DNA of 38,249 nt from an uncultured Opitutia bacterium (GTDB lineage Bacteria > Verrucomicrobiota > Verrucomicrobiia > Opitutales > UBA953). The DNA lies in the NCBI GenBank assembly GCA_903957465.1, contig CAJBPJ010000215.1, positions 1-38,249 of the forward strand. Reading direction: 5' to 3'. Numbering within the stretch: position 1 is the stretch's first letter; each line of letters begins with the position of its first letter. A program made the position numbers and the translations under genes. Shown here in pieces: positions 31,557 to 38,249 of the stretch. Under the pieces are notes generated by a model. That model was not told the origin of the DNA and did no database searches. It saw only the letters and a list, made by a program, of their open reading frames with translations.

Positions 31557-32981
31557 TTAGAGAATCCGACCCGGCTTAACGCCTGCTGATTCAGGCACGC
31601 GGACGGCCCAGGCCGCTGCCGCTACCACAAAGCCGTCCACCTGAGAACCCGCTGAGCCCGTTAAATCAGACGCCTTCAGTAAGACAGCCTCAATGGAAGC
31701 ACGGTTGAGCCTCAAGCGGGCGTCTCCCGCCAGACGGTCAACGAGGTCATTCTTATGAATCTTACCCTCCCGAAGATCACGAGCGACAGCGACAGCATGC
31801 TCTTTGATAGCTTCGTGAGCAGATTCGCGGCCGGCTCCTGCCTTAACCGCTTCCATTAAGAAAGTCGTCGTGAGCAAGAACGGCAAGTAGTGCCCGAGTT
31901 CACGCGCAACCACCCCGCGATTAACTTCCATTTGACCTAAGACCGTGAGGAAGGCTTCAAAAAGTCCATCTGCCGCTAAACACGCATCGGGAAGTAAAAC
32001 GCGCCGGACAACCGAACAGGAGACGTCGCCTTCGTTCCATTGATCACCAGATAACGAAGCCGCCATGGCTAGGTGCCCGCGCAGAATCGTGTGAAGTCCA
32101 TTGATGCGTTCACACGTACGCGCATTCATCTTGTGCGGCATAGCGGAGGATCCGACCTGACCAGGTAAGAAACCTTCACTGGCTAATTCATGGCCAGCCA
32201 TCAGGCGTAAAGTTTTGGCAAACGACGAAGGTCCCGAAGCCGCAACGAGGATTGAAGAGACTACCTCGAGGTCCATCGAGCGCGGGTAAACTTGACCAAC
32301 GGCACCTAAAACATGCGGTATGCCTAAATGCTTGAGCACGCGCATCTCGAGCTCTTTAGCCTTTGCGGCGTCACCCGCCAGCAAGGTCAGCGCATCGAGC
32401 TGTGTACCAACCGCACCTTTTAACCCACGCGCAGAAAAAGCACCAATGGCTGCATCGAGCATGGCAACACCACGGAGACACTCTTCACCAAACATCGCCC
32501 AACGCTTGCCAACGGTGGTTGGTTGAGCGGCGACATTGTGCGTACGTGCAGCCATCACTGTGTCTCGGTCAGCCTGCGCGCGCTTAGCTAAAGCTTGTGC
32601 AGCGGCGACGGCTTTCGCGCGCAACAAACGGAGTGAGCGGTATAATTGAAGTTGCTCAACTGACTCCGTGAGGTCGCGACTGGTTAATCCTTTATGGATG
32701 TGCTCATGACCCGCGAGTGCGCAAAATTCATCGATACGTGCTTTGACATCGTGGCGCGTAATCTCCTCGCGCTTACGGATCGATTCGAGATCTACTTTAT
32801 CCTTCACCTTCTCATAGGCAGCAATGGCTGCTGCAGGGATGGGCAAACCGAGGTCGGCTTGGGCGCGCATCACCGCAATCCAGTACTCACGCTCCAGCAC
32901 CACGCGTCCACGAGGGGACCAAAGTGCACACATCTCTGCAGATGCATAGCGGTCAGCGAGAACGTTAGGGACGGTGTCCAT
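31557..32981 (-). CDS. purB: Adenylosuccinate lyase
   Basis: 474 residues of the fumarase/aspartase superfamily. It acts twice in purine synthesis, releasing fumarate from SAICAR and adenylosuccinate. The superfamily signature is GSSAMPHKMNARTCERI, with the catalytic-loop serine; earlier blocks ITRHDVKARIDEF and KGLTSRDLTESVEQLQL and the AARTHNVAAQPTTVGKRWA histidine region match PurB rather than argininosuccinate lyase or fumarase. The length and ASL C-terminal domain with RLAGDARLRLNRASIE are normal. Confidence 0.93.
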   Translation of the reverse strand: MDTVPNVLADRYASAEMCALWSPRGRVVLEREYWIAVMRAQADLGLPIPAAAIAAYEKVKDKVDLESIRKREEITRHDVKARIDEFCALAGHEHIHKGLTSRDLTESVEQLQLYRSLRLLRAKAVAAAQALAKRAQADRDTVMAARTHNVAAQPTTVGKRWAMFGEECLRGVAMLDAAIGAFSARGLKGAVGTQLDALTLLAGDAAKAKELEMRVLKHLGIPHVLGAVGQVYPRSMDLEVVSSILVAASGPSSFAKTLRLMAGHELASEGFLPGQVGSSAMPHKMNARTCERINGLHTILRGHLAMAASLSGDQWNEGDVSCSVVRRVLLPDACLAADGLFEAFLTVLGQMEVNRGVVARELGHYLPFLLTTTFLMEAVKAGAGRESAHEAIKEHAVAVARDLREGKIHKNDLVDRLAGDARLRLNRASIEAVLLKASDLTGSAGSQVDGFVVAAAAWAVRVPESAGVKPGRIL

Positions 32982-33037
32982 GAAATCAGGTAATGAGTTT
33001 GGCAGGGATAAGGCAGGACGGCAACCCGAGAGACGGG

Positions 33038-34129
33038 CTAACGACGGGAACGGTTTGCAAGTACGCGAACACAGGCCGCACGGAACGTGGTGAATTCATC
33101 ACCCGAACCATAGACTTTCGTTAAATCTAGCTGCAGATCGATGAGCTCCCGCAGCGTAAAGTTCGCAGCCGCAGGGGCTACTTTCGTCCCAAGGTACCAA
33201 GCATTTTGCGTAAAAGGGTTGAGGCTAGATTTGCCCCCTGAACCATAAAGCGGCCCATAACGTGTGCCCGCCGTTACAAGTTCGCGCTCAGTCACGCCGT
33301 TTGAAGTCAACTTCAGTGCACCGGCGTCAGCGAGCGCGCGCATTTGAATTAAAAGTCTTAAACGCGAGTTCAAGGCACCGAGTAGTGGGCGCGGTGAACT
33401 CGAGTTAAATGCAAAACGATCAAGCGCATCGAGTGTCCATTCAAGGTCTGCCGCTAGAAGAGCATCCACCACCTCGAAGGCCTCGCCTTCGCCATAATTT
33501 GGAACCAAGCGCTGCACGTCTTGAACGGTAATTTTTCCTTCGGCTCCGGCATACACGCCGAGCTTTTCAGATTCACTAAGCAACACACGCGTCGATCCCG
33601 AAACTTTTTCGAGTAAGGACTCCGCGACACCTGGGCCTGCTTTGACACCGGCGTCACGCAAAGCCTTTTGCGTAAACTCGATCCAATCATCACCATCCAT
33701 CTTGGGTATATCCAAGTATTCACCCGCTTCCGCCTTCAGTGTCTTTAATTCTTTGCGCACGCGGTTCACTGGACACAGCGAGACTGTCAGACGGACCTCA
33801 GGGTCAACCTGGGTGATCAAAGGCACAAGGTGCTCCTCGAGAATCGTGGCAACAGATTCAGAGCCAGCCTGTGCTTTCGGCAATTCCAACCAGTTTAAGG
33901 AACGGATCCAGACGACTTTAGCGTTACCAAAAAGACTGAGGCTGGTGAGCGCACTGCGAATCCGTTGTTCGATAACTTCTGCATCTGCAACCGCACGCAG
34001 TCGCGCATCCACAATTTCAGCATCCACGCCCTCACCTGCTTTCTTTTTGTCCCGCTCATAACGCGCACGGGCCTCACGATCGACGAGGTAGTCGTCGTCG
34101 CCGACCACGATGGTCAAGTTTGCGGGCAT
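33038..34129 (-). CDS. holA: DNA polymerase III delta subunit (clamp loader)
   Basis: 363 residues. Matches HolA by the opening NLTIVVGDDDYLVDREA, the SLFGNAKVVWIRSLNWL strand, the LLEKVSGSTRVLLSESEKLGVYAG block before the linker, and the C-terminal helical collar with PRPLLGALNSRLRLLIQMRAL and LIDLQLDLTKVYGSGDEF. Delta opens the beta clamp together with delta' (encoded at 27177-28106) and the tau/gamma subunits (not in the window). Overall divergence from E. coli is large, as usual for HolA. Confidence 0.85.
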   Translation of the reverse strand: MPANLTIVVGDDDYLVDREARARYERDKKKAGEGVDAEIVDARLRAVADAEVIEQRIRSALTSLSLFGNAKVVWIRSLNWLELPKAQAGSESVATILEEHLVPLITQVDPEVRLTVSLCPVNRVRKELKTLKAEAGEYLDIPKMDGDDWIEFTQKALRDAGVKAGPGVAESLLEKVSGSTRVLLSESEKLGVYAGAEGKITVQDVQRLVPNYGEGEAFEVVDALLAADLEWTLDALDRFAFNSSSPRPLLGALNSRLRLLIQMRALADAGALKLTSNGVTERELVTAGTRYGPLYGSGGKSSLNPFTQNAWYLGTKVAPAAANFTLRELIDLQLDLTKVYGSGDEFTTFRAACVRVLANRSRR

Positions 34130-34176
34130 AACTTAACATCGCCTCGCCTAACCGCTCATGGCAACGCTGAAGCCTC

Positions 34177-35460
34177 TTAGGCGCTATGAAGCTTATCTTC
34201 GACGCCGTAACAGTTTAAATTACGGCGCATCCAGTCCAAAGCTGTATTCACCGCCCGTGCCTTCACTTGCAGGCGGTCACCCACTAATACTACCCGGCGG
34301 GTCCAAACCCCTGAAGGCGACGCATAGCCAAAGTAGATTGTGCCCACTGGATCCTCTTCGGTACCGCCGCCAGGACCCGCATAACCGGTGACGGATAGGC
34401 CATAATCCGCACCAAACTTTTCCGCCGCCGCCGTTGCCATGGCAGCCGCACACTCCGCAGAAACTGCACCGTGCTGGGAAATAATGCATGAGGGAACACC
34501 CAACATGCTCATTTTAGCATCATTGGAATAACACACTGCCGAGCCTGTTAAAACTTTCGATGCTCCTGGCACGTCGGTGAAGGCACTCGCCAAAAGTCCA
34601 CCTGTACACGATTCACCGAGCGCAACCGTGCAACCCATGGCAGTGAGTTGCTCGACGAGCAGCGTCGCCAAGCAAGCGTGCCCAGTACAAATAAAATCAT
34701 CGCCAACGCTGTCGCGGATTTTGCGCGCAACATCCAGCATACGATCGCAACACGCCCCGCTTTCACCAGCACTGATACGTGCATCAACGATGCCTGTATG
34801 AGTCCCAAATGTTAAAGTCATCCCAGAGAGCAGGTGTGGGCGCACCAAACTTTCGAGTGGCACTGCACCAATCCCAAAGGTCCGGATTTGTACATAAGCT
34901 TCCTCTTCGTTCGCAGCGCCACACGAACATAACCGCGGTACAATTTCTTCCTCAAACATCGGGCGCAGTTCAAGTCCTGGCCCAGGAAGCATAACCAACG
35001 TGCGTCCTTCGTGTGAAAGATAAATCCCGGGCGAAGTGCCACGAGGATTGGGAATAAGCTCGGCACCTTCCGGTAAAAGACATTGACGCAAGTCGCCCGG
35101 AGATATTTCGCGGCGGAGACGCACGAAGCGCTCACGTAGTATAGCTTCAGCTTGGCTATTGTGTACGAGTTTTAAACCAAGAGCGGAAGCAACCGCTTGA
35201 CGAACAAGGTCATCGCGGGTTGGCCCCATGCCACCGGTGGTTACAATGAGATTCGCCTCTTTCCAGGCATGTGAAATTTCAGCAGCAATCTGCTCGGCTT
35301 CATCGCGCACGACTGAACCGCGCAAGACACGAACGCCGCGACGCGCGAGCTGCTCGCCAAGCCAAACTAAGTGTCCGTTGGTACGAATGCCGTCTAAAAG
35401 CTCATCACCGACATTCAAAATGACGGCCTGACAGGCTTTGCGAGATTGCGTTTGCGCCAT
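34177..35460 (-). CDS. cinA: CinA family protein (MoCF domain plus nicotinamide-nucleotide amidase)
   Basis: 427 residues, two domains. The N-terminal MoCF/COG1058 domain shows VGDELLDGIRTNGHLVWLGEQL and TTGGMGPTRDDL (ADP-ribose pyrophosphatase-like in characterised CinA). The C-terminal PncC domain shows GESCTGGLLASAFTDVPGASKVL with the catalytic serine, and YGLSVTGYAGPGGG. The whole protein would recycle NMN and ADP-ribose in the NAD cycle. Divergent from uvrC with 36 nt between start codons, so promoters must lie inside the neighbouring coding sequence. Confidence 0.93.
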   Translation of the reverse strand: MAQTQSRKACQAVILNVGDELLDGIRTNGHLVWLGEQLARRGVRVLRGSVVRDEAEQIAAEISHAWKEANLIVTTGGMGPTRDDLVRQAVASALGLKLVHNSQAEAILRERFVRLRREISPGDLRQCLLPEGAELIPNPRGTSPGIYLSHEGRTLVMLPGPGLELRPMFEEEIVPRLCSCGAANEEEAYVQIRTFGIGAVPLESLVRPHLLSGMTLTFGTHTGIVDARISAGESGACCDRMLDVARKIRDSVGDDFICTGHACLATLLVEQLTAMGCTVALGESCTGGLLASAFTDVPGASKVLTGSAVCYSNDAKMSMLGVPSCIISQHGAVSAECAAAMATAAAEKFGADYGLSVTGYAGPGGGTEEDPVGTIYFGYASPSGVWTRRVVLVGDRLQVKARAVNTALDWMRRNLNCYGVEDKLHSA

Positions 35461-35496
35461 GGGGAACTGAAGCCACCTTCAACGGACTGCGGAAAA

Positions 35497-36966
35497 ATGC
35501 AACAGGAGCGTGAAGAATTATCCCCCCGTGCGAAAGCACGCCAAGCCCCCCGCGAGCCCGGGGTCTACTTAATGAGGGATTCGGGAGGGGTGATTATTTA
35601 CGTTGGTAAAGCCAAAGATTTACGAGCCCGCCTAGCTTCATACTTCCGATCTGGCGCCCGCCACACCCCTAAAGTAGCGGCTTTGGTGGCAGCCATCGCC
35701 AATCTCGAATGGCACACCGTCCGCAACGAAACCGAGTCCCTTTTACTCGAAGGGCGCCTCATCAAACGCTGGAAGCCACGCTGGAATGTCCTGCTCCGCG
35801 ACGATAAACAATTTTTGCAAATTCGTGTCGATGTGGCGGATGCCATACCCTCCTTTCGTCTCGTACGCGCTCGTACCACCGAAACGGCACGCTACTTCGG
35901 GCCATTCCCCCACCCCACCCAGGTTCGTCGTACCCTCGGTGAATTAAAAAAGCTCTTTGGAATCATCTTAAGCGACGTTGAACCGACACGGCTCGAAGAC
36001 GGTCGCTGGCGGCTCTACTCCGATGCGCGCTCAGAAATCCAAGGCCACCCTAACGAGGTAACGGAAGAGGACTACCGAGAACGCGTGGACAAAGCCTGCG
36101 AATTTCTTGATGGCAAAATTCGTGATTGGGCCAAAGCACTTGAAGCGGAAATGGTCACGGCAGCAGAGGCTCGTGACTACGAACGCGCTGGAGAATGCCG
36201 CGACCTCCTAAGTGCCATTCGCTTAACGACCGAAAAGGCGCGGCGCTTTTTACGCGACAACCCTTTACCAAAGTCTGACGGATCGATTGGGCTCACCGCC
36301 CTTGGACAAGCCTTGGGAATTTCAACACCCCTTCGGCACATTGAGTGTTTTGATATTTCCCACATTTCTGGAACGCTCGCCGTCGCTTCGATGGTCCGAT
36401 TCGTCAACGGACAGCCCGACAAGTCCGGCTATCGCCGATTCCGTATCAAAACATTTGAGGGTAATGATGATTTCCGCTCGATGCACGAAGTCGTCGGCAG
36501 GCGCTACGGTCGCTTAATCAACGAAGCCCGTAGTTTACCCGACCTTGTTGTTATCGATGGAGGGATTGGACAGGTGGAAGCTGCGCGGAAAGCATTCACG
36601 GAAGCCGGCATCCCGATGCCCACGATGATTGGCTTAGCCAAACGCGATGAGACAATTGTGCGTGTCGACGGCTCTGAACTCTTACTGCCGCGACACCATG
36701 AAGCCTTGCGCTTATTGCAACGCATTCGCGATGAGGCCCACCGCTTTGCGAATGACTTCAATGCAGAACTGAGAACGAAAAAACTCCGCGAGTCTTTGTT
36801 GGATGAAATTCCAGGTTTAGGTGAATCACGTAAAGCCGCGCTCTTAAAAGAGTTTGGTTCTATTCAAGGCCTGCGCAAAGCAACCGTCGCCGAACTTACC
36901 GCAGTCGCTGGCGTTGGACCACAACTGGCTCAGCGTATTGCCGAACGTCTTTCGCCTAAAAGCTGA
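35497..36966 (+). CDS. uvrC: UvrC-type excinuclease subunit, short form without Cys motif
   Basis: 489 residues from the ATG at 35497; E. coli UvrC has 610. Layout: GIY-YIG nuclease (22-100, GVYLMRDSGGVIIYVGKAKDL), a UvrB-binding UVR motif (about 210-245, EAEMVTAAEARDYERAGECRDLL), an RNase H-like nuclease (280-420, ECFDISHISGT, VVIDGGIGQV, RDEAHRFA) and two helix-hairpin-helix motifs (433-484). The region after KKLF, where other UvrC proteins carry the RPCLxYxIxRCxAPC cysteines that bind a 4Fe-4S cluster, has no cysteine, and about 100 residues between the UVR motif and the RNase H-like domain are missing. Both nuclease domains look intact, so it may still cut on both sides of a lesion. Confidence 0.9.
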   Translation: MQQEREELSPRAKARQAPREPGVYLMRDSGGVIIYVGKAKDLRARLASYFRSGARHTPKVAALVAAIANLEWHTVRNETESLLLEGRLIKRWKPRWNVLLRDDKQFLQIRVDVADAIPSFRLVRARTTETARYFGPFPHPTQVRRTLGELKKLFGIILSDVEPTRLEDGRWRLYSDARSEIQGHPNEVTEEDYRERVDKACEFLDGKIRDWAKALEAEMVTAAEARDYERAGECRDLLSAIRLTTEKARRFLRDNPLPKSDGSIGLTALGQALGISTPLRHIECFDISHISGTLAVASMVRFVNGQPDKSGYRRFRIKTFEGNDDFRSMHEVVGRRYGRLINEARSLPDLVVIDGGIGQVEAARKAFTEAGIPMPTMIGLAKRDETIVRVDGSELLLPRHHEALRLLQRIRDEAHRFANDFNAELRTKKLRESLLDEIPGLGESRKAALLKEFGSIQGLRKATVAELTAVAGVGPQLAQRIAERLSPKS

Positions 36967-38045
36967 ATCTCGCGAATCATCAACTCGGCAACGCGGTCAG
37001 CACCCAAAGGATCTCCGAGAGCGGGCATCGCCGCGCGCCATGCTTTCCAGATTGTGCCATTATCCTTCAAGGCAAATTCAACGGCTTTCCGCGCAGACTC
37101 AGGCGTTAAGCCGTAGGCTCCGGCACCACCTTCAACAACGAGGCGCGCATTCCCGGCTTCTTGGCCAGGGATGACTTGCGTAAAAATCAGCGGTACGCCT
37201 GCGGCGACACATTCATGCGTCGTTGCTCCGCCCGCTTTTGTGAGCACGAGATCGCTTTCCAAAATAAGTTCAGGCAAGCGGTCCGTCCACCCGATGACGC
37301 GCGCGCGACCGTCAACGGCGCGGACAATTTCTTGGAGGAAGTTGGCGTCTTTCCCAACGGTCACCGTCAATTCAACATCCAACGTCGCGATGGCTTTCGC
37401 AAGGGCAACAGCATCGGAGCGACCTGGATTGAGCATCACCAGAACCTTCGGCCGTCCACCTTGATTCTTGGCGACTGCTTGCCGAAGGCGCGATGAAACT
37501 GGAAACCCTAAGGCACGCACCTGCGCTGCGGGCACACCTTGACGGATCATGATGTCGGCTGTCGCTTGATTAGGCGCTATATACCAATCCGAAAAAGCAC
37601 TATGCCAGGCACGGTTCACAGAAATAGAATCGGTGACGACTGTGATGATGCGAGGACGACGGACATCATTGTGTCGCCACAAGCGACGATGAAAATGCGA
37701 GTAGAGTGGATAGGTTGAAACGACCAACGGGGGAACGTTGGTGTAGGCGACATCTTTGTACTGACGCGCCACAGGACCTAAAAATGGCAATGCCGCCTGC
37801 ACCACGGGCAAACGATCTAAGGCATGGTAAGCGACACCCCAGAGCAACGGCCAACGATTAGCAGTATTGATGTACAACTCACGTTGCCCACGAAATTTCT
37901 TTTCACCGTATGCATTCAAGAAAAGGTCCTGAAACTCCGCTTGGTACTCGCCATAATGTAAGCGATTAAACGCTTCGACCACGGCACGAGCCGCAGCATT
38001 ATGACCCTCCCCAAACCCTGCAGACAATACGGGTATGGTTTTCAT
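36930..38045 (-). CDS. MGDG synthase/UgtP-type glycosyltransferase (GT28)
   Basis: 371 residues. The N-terminal SAGFGEGHNAAARAVVEAF is the glycine-His motif of the MGDG-synthase domain, and the C-terminal ESDLVLTKAGGATTHECVAAGVPLIF followed by PGQEAGNARLVVE is the UDP-sugar-binding part of GT28 enzymes. Members transfer glucose or galactose to diacylglycerol at the inner membrane; the exact sugar and acceptor cannot be read from sequence. Its 3' end overlaps uvrC by 37 nt on the other strand. It starts 3 nt after an LpxH-like phosphoesterase gene and is probably its operon partner. Confidence 0.85.
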   Translation of the reverse strand: MKTIPVLSAGFGEGHNAAARAVVEAFNRLHYGEYQAEFQDLFLNAYGEKKFRGQRELYINTANRWPLLWGVAYHALDRLPVVQAALPFLGPVARQYKDVAYTNVPPLVVSTYPLYSHFHRRLWRHNDVRRPRIITVVTDSISVNRAWHSAFSDWYIAPNQATADIMIRQGVPAAQVRALGFPVSSRLRQAVAKNQGGRPKVLVMLNPGRSDAVALAKAIATLDVELTVTVGKDANFLQEIVRAVDGRARVIGWTDRLPELILESDLVLTKAGGATTHECVAAGVPLIFTQVIPGQEAGNARLVVEGGAGAYGLTPESARKAVEFALKDNGTIWKAWRAAMPALGDPLGADRVAELMIREIQLLGERRSAIR

Positions 38046-38048
38046 AGA

Positions 38049-38249
38049 CTAAGCAACAGCCTGGGCGACTTGCTCTTGAGCGGCTTGTTCTTGGGCAGTC
38101 GCAATACGCGATTGCAACTCAACGCGATTAACAACGCGTACACTGCCGTCCATCTCTTCGACAATCGCCGTGAGCGACTCCACCCAATCCCCTGAATTAA
38201 GGTAACGCACGCCGCCGATCACTCGGTCTTCCGCCTTATGAATGTGGCC
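38049..38249 (-). CDS. LpxH-like metallophosphoesterase, C-terminal end only
   Basis: The minus-strand frame is open from the right window edge to the TAG at 38049-38051 (about 66 residues visible). It begins with HIHKAEDRVIGGVRYLNSG and continues with DWVESLTAIVEEMDG. In calcineurin-like phosphoesterases related to UDP-2,3-diacylglucosamine pyrophosphatase this is the last metal-binding GHxH motif followed by YxNxGDWVES; the conserved Gly would be encoded by the last bases of the window. The end is a Gln/Ala-rich tail. Only the C-terminus is seen, so the exact substrate (UDP-diacylglucosamine or other) is open. Confidence 0.75.
   Translation of the reverse strand, partial: GHIHKAEDRVIGGVRYLNSGDWVESLTAIVEEMDGSVRVVNRVELQSRIATAQEQAAQEQVAQAVA

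Noticed and set aside
34145..34183. Inverted repeat CGCCTAA ... TTAGGCG between holA and cinA as a terminator
   Set aside because: Only 7 bp with a 25-nt loop, partly inside the cinA 3' end, and no T-run.

Overview
The window is 38 kb of chromosomal housekeeping DNA from a Gram-negative-type bacterium, most likely a member of the Verrucomicrobiota (Opitutia-like). This is an inference. It rests on the gene order of the division/cell-wall (dcw) cluster with a LysM lipoprotein inserted beside ftsW, a very divergent FtsZ with an intact C-terminal peptide, a MurC-MurB fusion, MurE with the meso-DAP motif DNPR, a DUF3568-like lipoprotein, an apparently PPi-type phosphofructokinase and a DUF2851 protein. 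I see no tRNA, rRNA, CRISPR array, insertion sequence, phage gene or other sign of a mobile element.

Layout. 1-838 (+): 3' part of a DUF2851 gene that enters from outside the window. 835-2058 (-): cysteine desulfurase SufS. 2104-20535 (-): a complete 16-gene dcw cluster, transcribed right to left: mraZ, rsmH, ftsL-like, ftsI, murE, murF, mraY, murD, LysM lipoprotein, ftsW, murG, murC-murB fusion, ddl, ftsQ, ftsA, ftsZ. Most junctions are ATGA overlaps or 1-nt gaps, so it is probably one translationally coupled operon. 20536-20893 is a regulatory region with a four-copy, 10-bp-phased MraZ operator and, beside it, AT-rich DNA with a 22-bp inverted repeat and three 11-bp-phased direct repeats. 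20894-23219 (+): a small lipoprotein with a strong terminator, aroC, and an ATGA-coupled gene of unknown function.

23226-28734 (-): tmk, holB, a four-PDZ HtrA protease, a second trypsin-fold protein whose catalytic triad is gone, an ECF sigma factor and a small one-TM protein likely to be its anti-sigma factor. The last four look like a possible envelope-stress module. 28800-30101 (-): a secreted FecR-domain protein with long Gly/Thr repeats and a 13-proline run. 30226-35460 (-): phosphofructokinase, purB, holA and cinA. 35497-36966 (+): a short UvrC lacking its usual cysteine motif. 36930-38249 (-): an MGDG-synthase/UgtP-type glycosyltransferase and the C-terminal end of an LpxH-like phosphoesterase cut by the window edge.

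How it works together. MurB/C/D/E/F, Ddl, MraY and MurG make lipid II. FtsW and FtsI polymerise and cross-link septal peptidoglycan. FtsZ, FtsA, FtsQ and the FtsL-like protein build the divisome, and MraZ probably autoregulates the operon. The rest is DNA replication (holA, holB, tmk), repair (uvrC), central metabolism (pfk, purB, aroC, cinA, sufS) and envelope functions. The genome is compact: convergent neighbours overlap (4 and 37 nt) and cinA and uvrC are divergent with 36 nt between start codons. Genes at the heads of transcription units mostly lack a recognisable Shine-Dalgarno sequence.
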